DNA of 64,000 bases from Allolobophora icterica (lineage: Eukaryota; Annelida; Clitellata; Crassiclitellata; Lumbricidae): the NCBI GenBank assembly GCA_963556255.1, contig OY744610.1, forward strand, positions 63,062,298 to 63,126,297, in the 5' to 3' direction. The notes beneath the pieces are model-generated. The model made no database searches. It was not told where the DNA came from and saw nothing but the letters and a program-made list of their open reading frames with translations. How positions within the stretch are numbered: position 1 is the first letter of the stretch; each line of letters opens with the position of its first letter. This document shows positions 37,297 through 46,969 of the stretch, piece after piece. The translations under genes and the position numbers were made by a program.

Positions 37297-40200
37297 GTGA
37301 AGCGTTGTCACAACTGTGGTTCAGACAAACATTTGGTTAAATTTTGTCCAGTTCCAGTGGCAGCAGCTAGTTCTAGCAGAAATCAAGAACACACAAGGGT
37401 GAATTTGATTCAAGTGGTTAGTGATACAGATAATCAAACCGCAAGTCAAGAAAACCAAGAGACTGAAGTAAAGTCAGTAATGAAATGTGGTATTCAAAAA
37501 GAAATTCTATTGGATGCTGAAATTCAGAAAGAAGTCATAGGAAAAGATGACAGTCGAATATTGAAGAAATCGTTCTTGCAATATGTCGAGGTTGAAATTC
37601 GTGCAGTAGACGGTAAAGAGCCAGTGAAAGTCAAAGCACTAAGCGACTCGGGTGCAGAAATTCCGGTGATTAGTGAAGAATTACTGGAAGGCATGAAGGT
37701 GGAACAAATTGGAAAAGTGAATTTGCAATGTGTGGCAGGAGATGCCATTCCTGCGAAGTTAGTGAAAGTGGATGTTAGACTGTGTGGTAGTGACGTGGAA
37801 GAAGAGGGATTTCCGCGTAAAATCCAGTGTTCACTTACACCTTATGTCACCTTGATGTGTGCTAGTATTGCAAAGATGGGCAGTACAGAAAGATTCTTGT
37901 TACATCCAGAGATAATTGCCGAATTAAAAGCCGTACCACAGATGAAAGTCAAAACGATACAAGGAGATGTGAGTGTACGAGCAAATGTAATGACGAGAGC
38001 GCAGAGTCGGAAACAGGAAATGGTAGATGTTGATGAGAAGAGTGAAACTGAAAGTTCCAGTGATGAGGAAAACGAAAGTAATGAGCAACGAAGCTTATCG
38101 CGAGATGGTGTAATAGCAGAGATGAACGAGCAAGAGATGGCTGCATGCGAGAATGGCACATTAAATGAAACTGAAGAAGACAATGAATGTGATGTGGGGA
38201 TAGGAGACTTGTATAGAGATGAAGAAATGGACGAAGAACAAAAGGTGCAGATTGCCGATTCGAAGAAGTTCGAAGAGCAACAGAGAAAGGATGAATCATT
38301 GAAGCCGTGGTGGAAGTTAGCACAAGAGAAAGAATCTGAATTCTGTGTGATCAACGGTTTATTGCATAAGAAATATCAGATATTAGATCAGACGATATAT
38401 CAACTAGTGTTACCAAAAGAGAGACGAATTAAAGTGATGGAATTGGCGCATGAATCGGTATTTGGAGGACATCTAGGAGAAGAGAAAACAAGAGAACGAA
38501 TAAAATTATCTTTTGTATGGCCAAAGATGAGAAGAGACATCGTGAAATTTTGTAAGTCTTGTGAGAAATGTCAACTAAAGGCAAGGAGTTTGGTGATGGA
38601 TAGAGTGCCTATCACTCCGGTCTCAAGAGAAGAGGTCGCCTTCAAGAGAATGACGATGGACCTCGTTGGCCCGATCGATCCAGTATCTGCTGCAGGTCAC
38701 AAGTATTGTTTATGCATTGTGGACTCGTGCACCAGATGGCCTACAATCTTCTTATTGAAATCGCTGACAGCGAAGGCTGTGTGTGAAGCGTTGACGGAAC
38801 TGTTCATGAACGTTGGTGTGCCGTCCGTGATTACAAGTGACCAAGGAACGAACTTCACAGCCAGTTTGACAAGAGAATTTCTCAATTTAATGGGCTGTAG
38901 TCCACGATTCGACACACCAGGACACCCAGAGGCTGCTGGATTAGTAGAAAGATGGAATCAGACATTTAAAAAGATGATCCATCATGTGATAATAGACAAC
39001 CCGAGGAAATGGCACAAGATAATTCCTTTCACAGTGTGGGCATTACGAGAAGTGCCGAATGCAACTACTGGAGTATCACCATATATGCTTGTCTATGGGA
39101 AAATTCCGAGAGGACCATTGGCAATATTAAAAGAGAGTTGGACTAGAGAAATAAACTTACCACCTCATGTTGGAGTTAAACCAGAAAAGTATTTAAAAGA
39201 ACTCAAAGAAAATATGGAGAAAGCATTATTGTTTGCAGAATCCTACTCTCGAGAAAAGCAATTACAATACACGAATCAGTATAACAAGAAAGCAAAGCAC
39301 AAAGAATTTGAAGCTGGTGAGAAAGTCATAGTTTTGTATCCAACGTCAACAAACAAACTTATTTCTCGATGGCATGGTCCATGTACGATCATACATCGAA
39401 GATCAAAGTACTCTTATTTAGTCGATATGGGTGAAAATGGTCGAAAAATAATTCACGCCAACAAGATCAGAAAATATGTTACTCGAGCATTAAGTTGTGG
39501 TCTAATCGTTGAAGAAGATGAAGATTTTGGTTCAGTGGTTGAATTACCAATGAGGAATGAGGTTCAAGATGACAAGAATTCACTTAACCTCGATCCTGAA
39601 CAAATTAGCCATTTGACAGTAACTCAACAAGAACAGTTGTTGAACGTTTTAAACAAATACTGTGACAGATTTTCAGAAAAACCCGGATTATGTACATTGG
39701 TTGAACATGAAATTGAACTAAAACCAGGATTTCGTGAAAAGGAATTTGCAGCATATCGAATTCCTTTGATTTATCGAGCAGAAGTGGAACGTCAGATCAA
39801 AGAAATGTTAAAAACAAACATTATTAAACCATCATCGAGCAGAATGGCAAGCCCTTTGGTTATTGTTAAAAAGAAAGACGGATCTTTAAGACTTGCCTGT
39901 GACTACAGATACATTAATTCATTCACAGTGGATTGTAAATATCCGATACCGATTGTCAGAGACGTTTTGAACAAAGTTGGAAAGTCTAATGTGATTTCTA
40001 TTTTGGACTGTCGAAGTGCTTATTGGACTTGTCCTGTAAAACAATCTGATCAATGGAAGACAGCTTTTGTAACACATAATGGACTGTATGAATTTACTCG
40101 TGTTCCTTTTGGAATGATAAATTCTGGACGAACTTTTGTTAAAGCGATAAATTTAGTTTTGCAGCCTATAAGCGACTTTGCAGAACCGTATGTTGATGAC

Positions 40201-40992
40201 ATTGCTGTGCATTCTGACATTTGGAAAGTTCACTTACAGCATTTAGATGCATTTTTGATGCAAATGAGATTGCATAACGTTACCTTAAATTTGAAAAAAT
40301 GCATATTTGGTAAGTCTGAAGTAAGGTTTATCGGTCATGTGGTTGGGTCTGGTAAGATAAAGATGAATCCAGACAGAATTGAAAGTTTGACTAATTTGAA
40401 GATCCCAGAAACTAAGAAGCAAGTTAAGCAACTGCTTGGATTTTTTAATTATTACAGACAGTTTATTAAGGACTTTGCACAGATTGCGAAACCTTTATCT
40501 GATTTAACTAGTAAACGTGTTTCTGATAAGATTGATTGGACTGTTGAACATCAGCAAGCATTTGATTTACTTAAAGAGGCTGTGCGATCCAAAGTAGTGT
40601 TATATGTTTTTGAAGTGGGAAAACCATTCAATTTGTACTGCGATAGTAGTGACTTTGCAGTCGGTGCTGTTTTAACACAGATGGACGACAAGGGAATAGA
40701 ACGCCCTGTGTCATTTATCAGTCAGAAGTTAACTGATACCCAGAAGAGATGGGCTACTGTGGAAAAGGAAGCCTATGCTATTGTTTGGGCTCTAAACAAG
40801 TTAAAAGAAATTATAATTGGATCAAAAATTTTCATTTTTACTGATCACAATCCTCTTACATACTTGACTGAGTCAATGTCTAAGTCTGCTAAACTTGTGC
40901 GTTGGGCGTTAGCCTTACAAACTTTTGATGTTGAGGTGAAGTACAAGAAGGGCAGATTGAATATTATTGCTGATTGTTTGTCAAGGTTATAA
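37297..40992 (+). CDS. pol: Element A Pol: NC zinc knuckle, protease, integrase, RT, RNase H
   Basis: A polyprotein of about 1,231 residues in the same frame as gag, nine codons after the gag stop to the coordinate given here; the frame has no ATG at its beginning (37,297 is GTG). Numbered from 37,297: CCHC zinc knuckle at C4-C17; retroviral-type aspartic protease with DSG at 117-119; integrase zinc finger starting near H385 and catalytic D455, D515, E551 (35 residues between the last two); RT with the YVDD box at 965-968; RNase H with YCDSS at 1114-1118 and TDHNPLTYL further on. Integrase precedes RT, the Copia-like order seen in Gmr1-like Ty3/Gypsy elements. Expression probably needs read-through of the TGA at 37,267, or the TGA is a recent lesion. 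All catalytic residues are present. Confidence 0.93.
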   Translation: MKRCHNCGSDKHLVKFCPVPVAAASSSRNQEHTRVNLIQVVSDTDNQTASQENQETEVKSVMKCGIQKEILLDAEIQKEVIGKDDSRILKKSFLQYVEVEIRAVDGKEPVKVKALSDSGAEIPVISEELLEGMKVEQIGKVNLQCVAGDAIPAKLVKVDVRLCGSDVEEEGFPRKIQCSLTPYVTLMCASIAKMGSTERFLLHPEIIAELKAVPQMKVKTIQGDVSVRANVMTRAQSRKQEMVDVDEKSETESSSDEENESNEQRSLSRDGVIAEMNEQEMAACENGTLNETEEDNECDVGIGDLYRDEEMDEEQKVQIADSKKFEEQQRKDESLKPWWKLAQEKESEFCVINGLLHKKYQILDQTIYQLVLPKERRIKVMELAHESVFGGHLGEEKTRERIKLSFVWPKMRRDIVKFCKSCEKCQLKARSLVMDRVPITPVSREEVAFKRMTMDLVGPIDPVSAAGHKYCLCIVDSCTRWPTIFLLKSLTAKAVCEALTELFMNVGVPSVITSDQGTNFTASLTREFLNLMGCSPRFDTPGHPEAAGLVERWNQTFKKMIHHVIIDNPRKWHKIIPFTVWALREVPNATTGVSPYMLVYGKIPRGPLAILKESWTREINLPPHVGVKPEKYLKELKENMEKALLFAESYSREKQLQYTNQYNKKAKHKEFEAGEKVIVLYPTSTNKLISRWHGPCTIIHRRSKYSYLVDMGENGRKIIHANKIRKYVTRALSCGLIVEEDEDFGSVVELPMRNEVQDDKNSLNLDPEQISHLTVTQQEQLLNVLNKYCDRFSEKPGLCTLVEHEIELKPGFREKEFAAYRIPLIYRAEVERQIKEMLKTNIIKPSSSRMASPLVIVKKKDGSLRLACDYRYINSFTVDCKYPIPIVRDVLNKVGKSNVISILDCRSAYWTCPVKQSDQWKTAFVTHNGLYEFTRVPFGMINSGRTFVKAINLVLQPISDFAEPYVDDIAVHSDIWKVHLQHLDAFLMQMRLHNVTLNLKKCIFGKSEVRFIGHVVGSGKIKMNPDRIESLTNLKIPETKKQVKQLLGFFNYYRQFIKDFAQIAKPLSDLTSKRVSDKIDWTVEHQQAFDLLKEAVRSKVVLYVFEVGKPFNLYCDSSDFAVGAVLTQMDDKGIERPVSFISQKLTDTQKRWATVEKEAYAIVWALNKLKEIIIGSKIFIFTDHNPLTYLTESMSKSAKLVRWALALQTFDVEVKYKKGRLNIIADCLSRL

Positions 40993-41090
40993 GTAATCGT
41001 AAGACTGTTCATTAATTAGTTAGATATATATATTTGTTTCATGTATTTTGGTAATTTCGCAAATTTTGAAATTTAATTTGCTCAATTCCA

Positions 41091-41108
41091 GAAAAAGGAA
41101 GGAGGTAA
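41091..41108 (+). promoter_or_regulatory. Polypurine tract of element A
   Basis: GAAAAAGGAAGGAGGTAA directly abuts the 3' LTR and is the expected primer for plus-strand synthesis. Confidence 0.85.
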
Positions 41109-41585
41109 TGTGAACTGTGTTTTGTGTACAGTTTTGCAGTGCGAGATATTTAGCGTATATATTTAGTGCGCTTACTTTAGTTTCACGTGTATATGTATAT
41201 ATGATAGATGTATAACGTTTAGTCTTAGTGACACGCGCGGCCGGCCGATATCGGCAGCGGCGCGCTATATGTATATTATTAGAGTTCGCTTATGCGCACA
41301 GAAGACAGGTGTGTCAAGAGGCGCGAAGAATTATGCTGACTAGAGAAGTTTGCATTCGTGTGTGTTCGCTGTAGTAGTGTGGCTGACTAGTTGAGTTGTA
41401 ATCGAATTGAGTTCTGTCTGTTTGTTTCTTATTAAACGAAAAGATATTAAACTGTGTTGGTGATTAATTCAGGTTATACTTATACGTAGAATTAGTGTTC
41501 AAAAGGTGAACGTTAAATAGGCGTTAAGTACGAAGAGAAAAAGGATTTAATCAGAAGGATTGTCAACGGAAGGATTGGGTTGACA
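41109..41585 (+). repeat. 3' LTR of element A
   Basis: 477 bp, two differences noticed from the 5' LTR, followed by the AAAAG target-site copy. Confidence 0.95.
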
Positions 41586-41844
41586 AAAAGAAAATCATTA
41601 TTTTGTCTAATTCGTGCAGAAAACGCAAATTTACGATGTGTGGTTTTTTTTCACTCTTACAAAACATGAAAAGTGCCTTTTTCGCACCTTTCTGAAATCG
41701 CAGTTTCTGTCACGCTGGGTCGGCCGAAAAATCGCGGCGCCAGGGCCAATTATAGACAGTTCGTGGGACGCACGGACGCACGGACGCTTATAGCAGAACG
41801 GATTTAAACAGTGCCTTTGGCTATCGTGGTTTGTAAGTTCTCAA

Positions 41845-41892
41845 GTGTGACAAGTTTTACAATGTGACTGATAATATCGTCACAACTGTCAC
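41845..41892. promoter_or_regulatory. GTGAC/GTCAC palindromic box c (left TIR)
   Basis: GTGTGACAAGTTTTACAATG leads to GTGAC-TGATAATATC-GTCAC-AACT-GTCAC. It is the same sequence, inverted, as box e at 49,444 and the mirror of 58,351-58,398. Confidence 0.7.
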
Positions 41893-42631
41893 GCTAAGGT
41901 GTTTTTTCCACATATTGTCGTAGTCGTTCGTCCCGAGAGCGCAGAAAATCGTGTAGAAAAATCATTTTTACGCTGTGTCAAATTTTTCACCCAACCCCAA
42001 AGACTCACCCCGAAAGAAATTTTTCATTGTCAAAAATTCATCAGGCCAAAATCAATATTTCCATCGGAAACGTGTAGAAAACGCAAATCTGCGATGTGTG
42101 AAATTTTTCACCCAACCCCAAAAACTTTTCCCCCAAAAGAAATTTTTCATTGTCAAAAATTCATCAGGCCAAAATCAATATTTCCAGCGGAAACGTGTAG
42201 AAAACGCAAATCTGCGTTGAGTAAAATTTTCAGCCGGACTTTGAAATTTCAAAAACGTGACACTTTTCGTCGTTTTCTGAATACCATTATTCGGTCACGT
42301 TTTTGGCCTTGTGAATTATGGAAATCGGGGAACTACGGAAATCGGGGAAATACGGAAATCTGGAACCATGGAAATCGGAGAACTGCGGAAATCGGGGAAT
42401 TGGGGAAATCGTACGGCGGTGGCGCGGTGAACTGCGGAAACTTGAGCACATAAAAAATTATAACTCCGCTAATCGTACGGCGGTGGTGCGCTAGGAATAA
42501 CAGACTCACTACTCCAACCACCTACGATGAAAACTTTTATTTTGAGGTTCGCGGGCAAGACCCAGCGCTGGTTAGTTTCTTGATTAGTTCTGCCACCATC
42601 TGGTCTTTGCTTTGACTCGGCAACTCTTTTT

Positions 42632-42687
42632 GTGACCATTTTCACAGTGTGACGATATTATCAGTCACAAGTGTCACAGTGTCACAC
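42632..42687. promoter_or_regulatory. GTGAC/GTCAC palindromic box d (inside left TIR edge)
   Basis: Almost identical to box a (GTGAC, GTGTGAC-GATATTATCA-GTCAC, then GTCAC twice) but lies just inside the TIR boundary, 94 bp upstream of the first Polinton gene. It has no mirror on the right. Confidence 0.7.
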
Positions 42688-42781
42688 TAAGCTAGGAGCC
42701 TCTTCCTGCAGAAGCATCATAAGTCGTTCAGAATTTTTTCAATTTAAATAAAAGAATTGGTTGTGGTATACATAAAACATA

Positions 42782-43057
42782 ATGTTGGGGCAAAATTTTT
42801 GCAAATGGCTTATGATAGGCAAAACAACTCTCTGCTGTCACAGATGCATTGGGGAGTACTGTTTCAAGCATTTAGCACGACTGCGAAACGGTTGCGGGAC
42901 AAGACCATGCGCCAAATGTGGAAGGGGTATCAAAAACCACTTAGGTGAGTGTATGAAGTGTGGGTATTATGCTATACAATCAAGAATACGACGTGGTGGG
43001 TTAGTCCGTGAATTTAATAAAGAATGGAAGCGACTATCGAATATATCAGTAGAATAA
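42782..43057 (+). CDS. Small cysteine-rich (zinc-ribbon-like) Polinton protein
   Basis: A 91-residue protein and the first gene of the element. It has paired cysteines: C18/C19 and C22, C27, C38, then CAKC (43-46) and CMKC (57-60), the last two forming a classic two-knuckle zinc ribbon. A basic C-terminus (RIRRGG) follows. This suggests a zinc-binding, perhaps nucleic-acid-binding, protein. I do not recognise a named family. The ATG at 42,782 is chosen because the cysteine pattern begins soon after; an overlapping frame from 42,757 has no such pattern. Its 3' end is echoed by a short degenerate tandem duplication at about 43,100-43,175. Confidence 0.6.
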   Translation: MLGQNFCKWLMIGKTTLCCHRCIGEYCFKHLARLRNGCGTRPCAKCGRGIKNHLGECMKCGYYAIQSRIRRGGLVREFNKEWKRLSNISVE

Positions 43058-43180
43058 AAAAATTATCATTTGAACAAACGACATAGTTATTGTATTGTGT
43101 TAATACAGATGAGCAAGCGACAATCGAACATCAGTAAACAAAAATTATCATTTGAACAAACGACATAATTATTATATTAA
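43024..43180 (+). repeat. ~83-bp degenerate tandem duplication
   Basis: AAGCGACTATCGAATATATC ... AAAATTATCATTTGAACAAA-CGACATAGTTATT (about 43,027-43,092) recurs as AAGCGACAATCGAACATC ... AAAATTATCATTTGAACAAA-CGACATAATTATT (about 43,117-43,174). It covers the end of the zinc-ribbon gene and the spacer before polymerase. Confidence 0.75.
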
Positions 43181-43219
43181 AGAAAAGTTTGCCATAGTAG
43201 TATAAAATAATTTATAACT

Positions 43220-46200
43220 ATGGCATTGTCTACGAATGAAAAAATTGAACAATTGCTGAGTGAGTTTACTGGTCCCCCAGCTCTTCGAGCTGTTCTACAG
43301 AATATCTTAGACGAACCTATCCCAGATGCAGTCAAAAGGCGCTTACTACAGCCACTGCTTCCAAAGCCAATTCCTCCAGTGCGCAAGCACAGAGGGGCAA
43401 AACGTAAGGCCCTTCTGGCAGAATTCGACCCACTCCTAATTAAGAAGGATAGAGGTGGACCACCACCGTTTCTAGTGCACAAAGAGCTCGCCAATCAGCT
43501 TCTGAGAGACTTTCGTGCAGAAGTACCTCTTAACCACAGGCTGGAAGGAGATGCGTTGGCTTTCTTGAGTGCAATGGAGCACAACATTGAGTCGCAGCTA
43601 AACGAAGAGCTCTTGAAATATGGCGGTTTGAAATACTCGCAAGTGTTGACTGTTGATTTGGAAAAGTTGGCACCGACCGTTGATAATGTGTATGGTGGAA
43701 ATGCGCCCCCCGGCATCATTACTAATACCGCCTACTTTCGAAGCACAGCAGTCCCAATTACCAATGCTGGTAAAGTCCAAGGGGCTATACGGAAGGCCAA
43801 AGCCGAAGTACTAAAACTCCTCGAGGACTACACCAATGAAGGGTCGGGGTGGAGAGTGAAGCGGGTCGTGGCGCTAGACCTCAGTTTTGCAAGATATAAG
43901 CCTTTCCGAGGTAAGAGCTACTTTCCCACACCAAAGTACATACCCCCTCGTACGGTTATTAATGTCAAGAATGAAGACAACCGTTGCTTCGAGTGGGCCA
44001 TTTTAAGTGCCATGTATCCAGTAGAAAAGGACCCTCAACGCCCAACTAAGTATCGAGCCCACCTCCACGAACTAAACTTCGACGGTATAGAATTTCCGGT
44101 GAAGGTCACAGATATCGGTAAGTTCGAACGTCAGAACCCGATGGTGTCCATATCGGTCTTTGGATGGAATGAAGGGCTGTATCCGATTTATGTCTCAACC
44201 GAGACTAGAGTTCACAATATTGATCTTCTACTGTTGGCCAGCGATGTAAATGAAAATTTACCTTTACAGAATTATCACTATGTCTGGATCAAGGACTTGG
44301 CCCGAATGCTGTACAAAAACAACGATCATAAAGAGCGAAAGCACCCATGTCGCCGCTGCCTACACATATTTGGTAGACAAGACTTGCTGGATGCCCATAT
44401 CAAAGATTGCCAGGGCATCAGTAAGAAGCCTCAGCGGATTGAGATGCCAAAAGAGGATGAAAATATCCTCAAATTTCAGAACCATCGCAAACAGATGCAA
44501 ACCCCATATATCATATACGCAGACTTTGAGGCGTTGAATGTGCCTGTCCTAAATGCGGCCATGAATCCCAACGAGAGCAATACCAGACAGATAGCTGAGC
44601 AGAAACCGAGTAGCTTCTGTTATATACTGGTTCGTTACGATGGCCGCACGAAGAAACCAGTTTTATACCGTGGAGAGAACGCCGTGCAACAATTCCTACA
44701 ACGACTACAAGGCGAGCTGGCCTCTATCAAACAAAGGCTGGCCACCCCAGCTAAGATGGTTATGTCAGCGGCCGATTGCCAATCATTCCGCGAGTCTATC
44801 GAATGTCACATCTGCGGAAATGCTCTCGAAGCGGATAGAGTTCGGGACCACTGTCACATCACCGGTAAGTACCGAGGTGCCGCTCATAACGCCTGCAACC
44901 TCAAACTTCGAATATATCCAGATAAGTGTAAGGTACCGGTGGTCTTCCACAATCTGCGAGGTTACGACAGCCACCTCATAATGCAAGCGATAGGTAGCTG
45001 TGAGGCCGCACAGGATGAGGAAACTGAAATTAACTGTATTCCTAACAATATGGAGAAATACATGACATTTAACATTGGTCAACTACAGTTCATCGATAGT
45101 CTCCAGTTTCTAAACAGCTCGTTGGATAAATTATCAGGAAATCTGTCGTTAGAGGATCTTAAAGTCACAACGACATATATAAACGAAAACTTTCTTCACA
45201 ATGAAAGGACAAAACTAGATCTGTTGAGACGAAAGGGCGTATATTGTTACGAATACATCCATGATTACCACCGCTTCGAAGAAGACCGACTTCCACCCAA
45301 GGAAGCGTTCTACAGCAAGCTCACACGAGAGAGCATTTCTGACGAGGATTATCAACACGCACAACGAGTGTGGGACGAGTTTGACTGTAAAACTCTAGGT
45401 GACTATCACGACTTGTATCTCCGTACGGATGTACTCCTACTGGCAGATGTCTTCGAGACCTTCAGGTCCACATCGATGAAGCACTACAGTCTGGACCCGG
45501 CTAACTACTTCAGCCTACCAGGAATGGCCTGGGACGCTTTGTTGAAAAAGACGAAAATTGAGCTCGAACTTTTAACAGACATAGACATGCATTTGTTCGT
45601 AGAGAAAGGTCTCAGAGGCGGAATTTCGATGGTGTCCAAGAGATTCGCAAAAGACAACAACCCGCAATGCCCAGATCATGATACCACGAAGCCAGACAAC
45701 TGGATCATGTATCTCGATGCTAATAACCTCTACGGCTGGGCGATGCAACAGCCATTGCCAGTTGGAGGATTTAGCTGGGAAAGTCCAACTCTCGACGATG
45801 TGTTGGAAACTCCAGACGACGCGCCTGAAGGCTTCCTGCTCGAAGTCGATCTCGAGTACCCGGAGCACCTCCACGATGCTCATAACGACTATCCCCTAGC
45901 ACCGGAGACCCTGACAGTCCAAGAGGAGTGGTTGAGTGACTATCAGAATGTGCTTATGAACGAGTTGGGAAGCAAGTTCACAAAGTTAATACCAAGCCTA
46001 CGACCTAAGGAGCGGTATGTGGTCCATTACCGAAATCTCAAACTCTACCATTCGTTGGGCCTACGAGTTTCTAAAATCCATCGTGCCGTTAAATTCAGAC
46101 AGGAGGCATGGATGGCTCCATACATCGAGATGAATACTAAATTGAGAGCGAAGGCAACTTCGGAATTTGAAAAGGACTTCTTCAAACTGGCTAATAATGC

Positions 46201-46969
46201 GGTCTTTGGCAAGACCATGGAAAATCTTAGAAAAAGAATCAGAGTTGACCTGGTACCGACCTCAAAAGTTGACAAACTTCGTAAACTAATTGCTGACCCG
46301 GCCTACATATCACACAAAATCTTCAACGACCAACTCGCCGCGATTCACAGTTTGAAGAGTAAACTCAAGTTAAACAGACCTGTATATGTCGGCCAGGCGG
46401 TCCTCGACCTCAGCAAGCATCTGATGTACGACTTCTGGTACAACGATGTGAAAAACGAGTACGGTAACAATGCTCAACTGTTGTACACAGACACTGACAG
46501 CCTCTTATTTCAGGTGGAAACTCCGAACGCCTATGTCGATATGTGGAACAAAAAACACCTATACGACCTCTCAGAGTTTCCAAGAGACAGCCCATACTAC
46601 GACGTCGAGAACAAGAAAGTCGTGGGCAAGTTCAAGGATGAATGTAACGGAGTTGCCATAGCCGAATTCGTGGGACTGCGTCCGAAGATGTACTCGATCT
46701 TAAAATCGGGTGGTTCAGAGATCAGGAAAGCTAAAGGCGTTCAGAGAGCAGTTGTGAAGAAGGATCTGCACCACGAGCTATACAAGGAGTGCCTGTTCGA
46801 ACGAGAAGAGATGCGGCACACACAAGTCGTGATTCGAAGCCACGACCACCAGATCGGAGTGTACGAGCAGAATAAGATCAGCCTCTCTCCATTAGACACA
46901 AAAAAGTGGATCGAGGCCGATGGGATAACAACGCTGGCATATGGGCACTACAAAATCAACGACGGTTGA
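43220..46969 (+). CDS. pPolB: Protein-primed family B DNA polymerase
   Basis: 1,249 residues, the expected size for a Polinton polymerase. It should replicate the linear element using a terminal protein as primer. The 3'-5' exonuclease motifs are visible: Exo I DFE at 435-437, Exo II NLRGYD at 578-583, Exo III with Y733 and D737. Between Exo I and II lies an endonuclease VII/HNH-like zinc module (C529 onward: CHICGN ... DHCHITGKYRG ... HNACN). A C-x2-C-x12-H-x4-C finger precedes Exo I (HPCRRCLHIFG). Polymerase motif A is DANNLYG (833-839), motif B KLANNAVFG (989-997), motif C YTDTDS (1089-1094). The N-terminal ~400 residues are the usual uncharacterised region. The 3' end overlaps the convergent integrase by 14 bp. 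The frame is intact. Confidence 0.96.
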   Translation: MALSTNEKIEQLLSEFTGPPALRAVLQNILDEPIPDAVKRRLLQPLLPKPIPPVRKHRGAKRKALLAEFDPLLIKKDRGGPPPFLVHKELANQLLRDFRAEVPLNHRLEGDALAFLSAMEHNIESQLNEELLKYGGLKYSQVLTVDLEKLAPTVDNVYGGNAPPGIITNTAYFRSTAVPITNAGKVQGAIRKAKAEVLKLLEDYTNEGSGWRVKRVVALDLSFARYKPFRGKSYFPTPKYIPPRTVINVKNEDNRCFEWAILSAMYPVEKDPQRPTKYRAHLHELNFDGIEFPVKVTDIGKFERQNPMVSISVFGWNEGLYPIYVSTETRVHNIDLLLLASDVNENLPLQNYHYVWIKDLARMLYKNNDHKERKHPCRRCLHIFGRQDLLDAHIKDCQGISKKPQRIEMPKEDENILKFQNHRKQMQTPYIIYADFEALNVPVLNAAMNPNESNTRQIAEQKPSSFCYILVRYDGRTKKPVLYRGENAVQQFLQRLQGELASIKQRLATPAKMVMSAADCQSFRESIECHICGNALEADRVRDHCHITGKYRGAAHNACNLKLRIYPDKCKVPVVFHNLRGYDSHLIMQAIGSCEAAQDEETEINCIPNNMEKYMTFNIGQLQFIDSLQFLNSSLDKLSGNLSLEDLKVTTTYINENFLHNERTKLDLLRRKGVYCYEYIHDYHRFEEDRLPPKEAFYSKLTRESISDEDYQHAQRVWDEFDCKTLGDYHDLYLRTDVLLLADVFETFRSTSMKHYSLDPANYFSLPGMAWDALLKKTKIELELLTDIDMHLFVEKGLRGGISMVSKRFAKDNNPQCPDHDTTKPDNWIMYLDANNLYGWAMQQPLPVGGFSWESPTLDDVLETPDDAPEGFLLEVDLEYPEHLHDAHNDYPLAPETLTVQEEWLSDYQNVLMNELGSKFTKLIPSLRPKERYVVHYRNLKLYHSLGLRVSKIHRAVKFRQEAWMAPYIEMNTKLRAKATSEFEKDFFKLANNAVFGKTMENLRKRIRVDLVPTSKVDKLRKLIADPAYISHKIFNDQLAAIHSLKSKLKLNRPVYVGQAVLDLSKHLMYDFWYNDVKNEYGNNAQLLYTDTDSLLFQVETPNAYVDMWNKKHLYDLSEFPRDSPYYDVENKKVVGKFKDECNGVAIAEFVGLRPKMYSILKSGGSEIRKAKGVQRAVVKKDLHHELYKECLFEREEMRHTQVVIRSHDHQIGVYEQNKISLSPLDTKKWIEADGITTLAYGHYKINDG

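Larger units (their letters stand above)
34680..41585 (+). mobile_element. LTR retrotransposon A (Gmr1-like Ty3/Gypsy), 6.9 kb
   Basis: 477-bp LTRs with TG...CA ends and only two differences noticed, TSD AAAAG, a gag frame and a pol frame in the order protease, integrase, RT, RNase H. It lies inside the Polinton's left TIR, so it is younger than the Polinton. It is homologous to element B in this window but clearly a different family. Confidence 0.96.
33758..42631 (+). repeat. Left terminal inverted repeat of the Polinton (split by LTR element A)
   Basis: It is the reverse complement of 57,612-59,574, about 1,963 bp once the 6,911-bp insertion is removed. Its inner edge lies after CTCGGCAACTCTTTTT, inside what is the 3' coding end of the last gene on the other side. 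It is built from iterated modules: GTGAC/GTCAC palindromes, a TAATTCGTGCAGAAAACGC block present twice (34,248 and 41,607), a ~117-bp block repeated at about 41,960-42,190, and a GGAAATCGGGGAA minisatellite at 42,318-42,410. An open frame of 184 codons at 41,899-42,453 arises from these repeats and is probably not a gene. Confidence 0.93.

Noticed and set aside
41899..42453. 184-codon frame in each Polinton TIR (also 57,790-58,344 minus)
   Set aside because: It follows from a ~117-bp repeat whose length is a multiple of three and from a GGAAATCGG minisatellite; the composition is not protein-like. Kept only as a note in the TIR entry.
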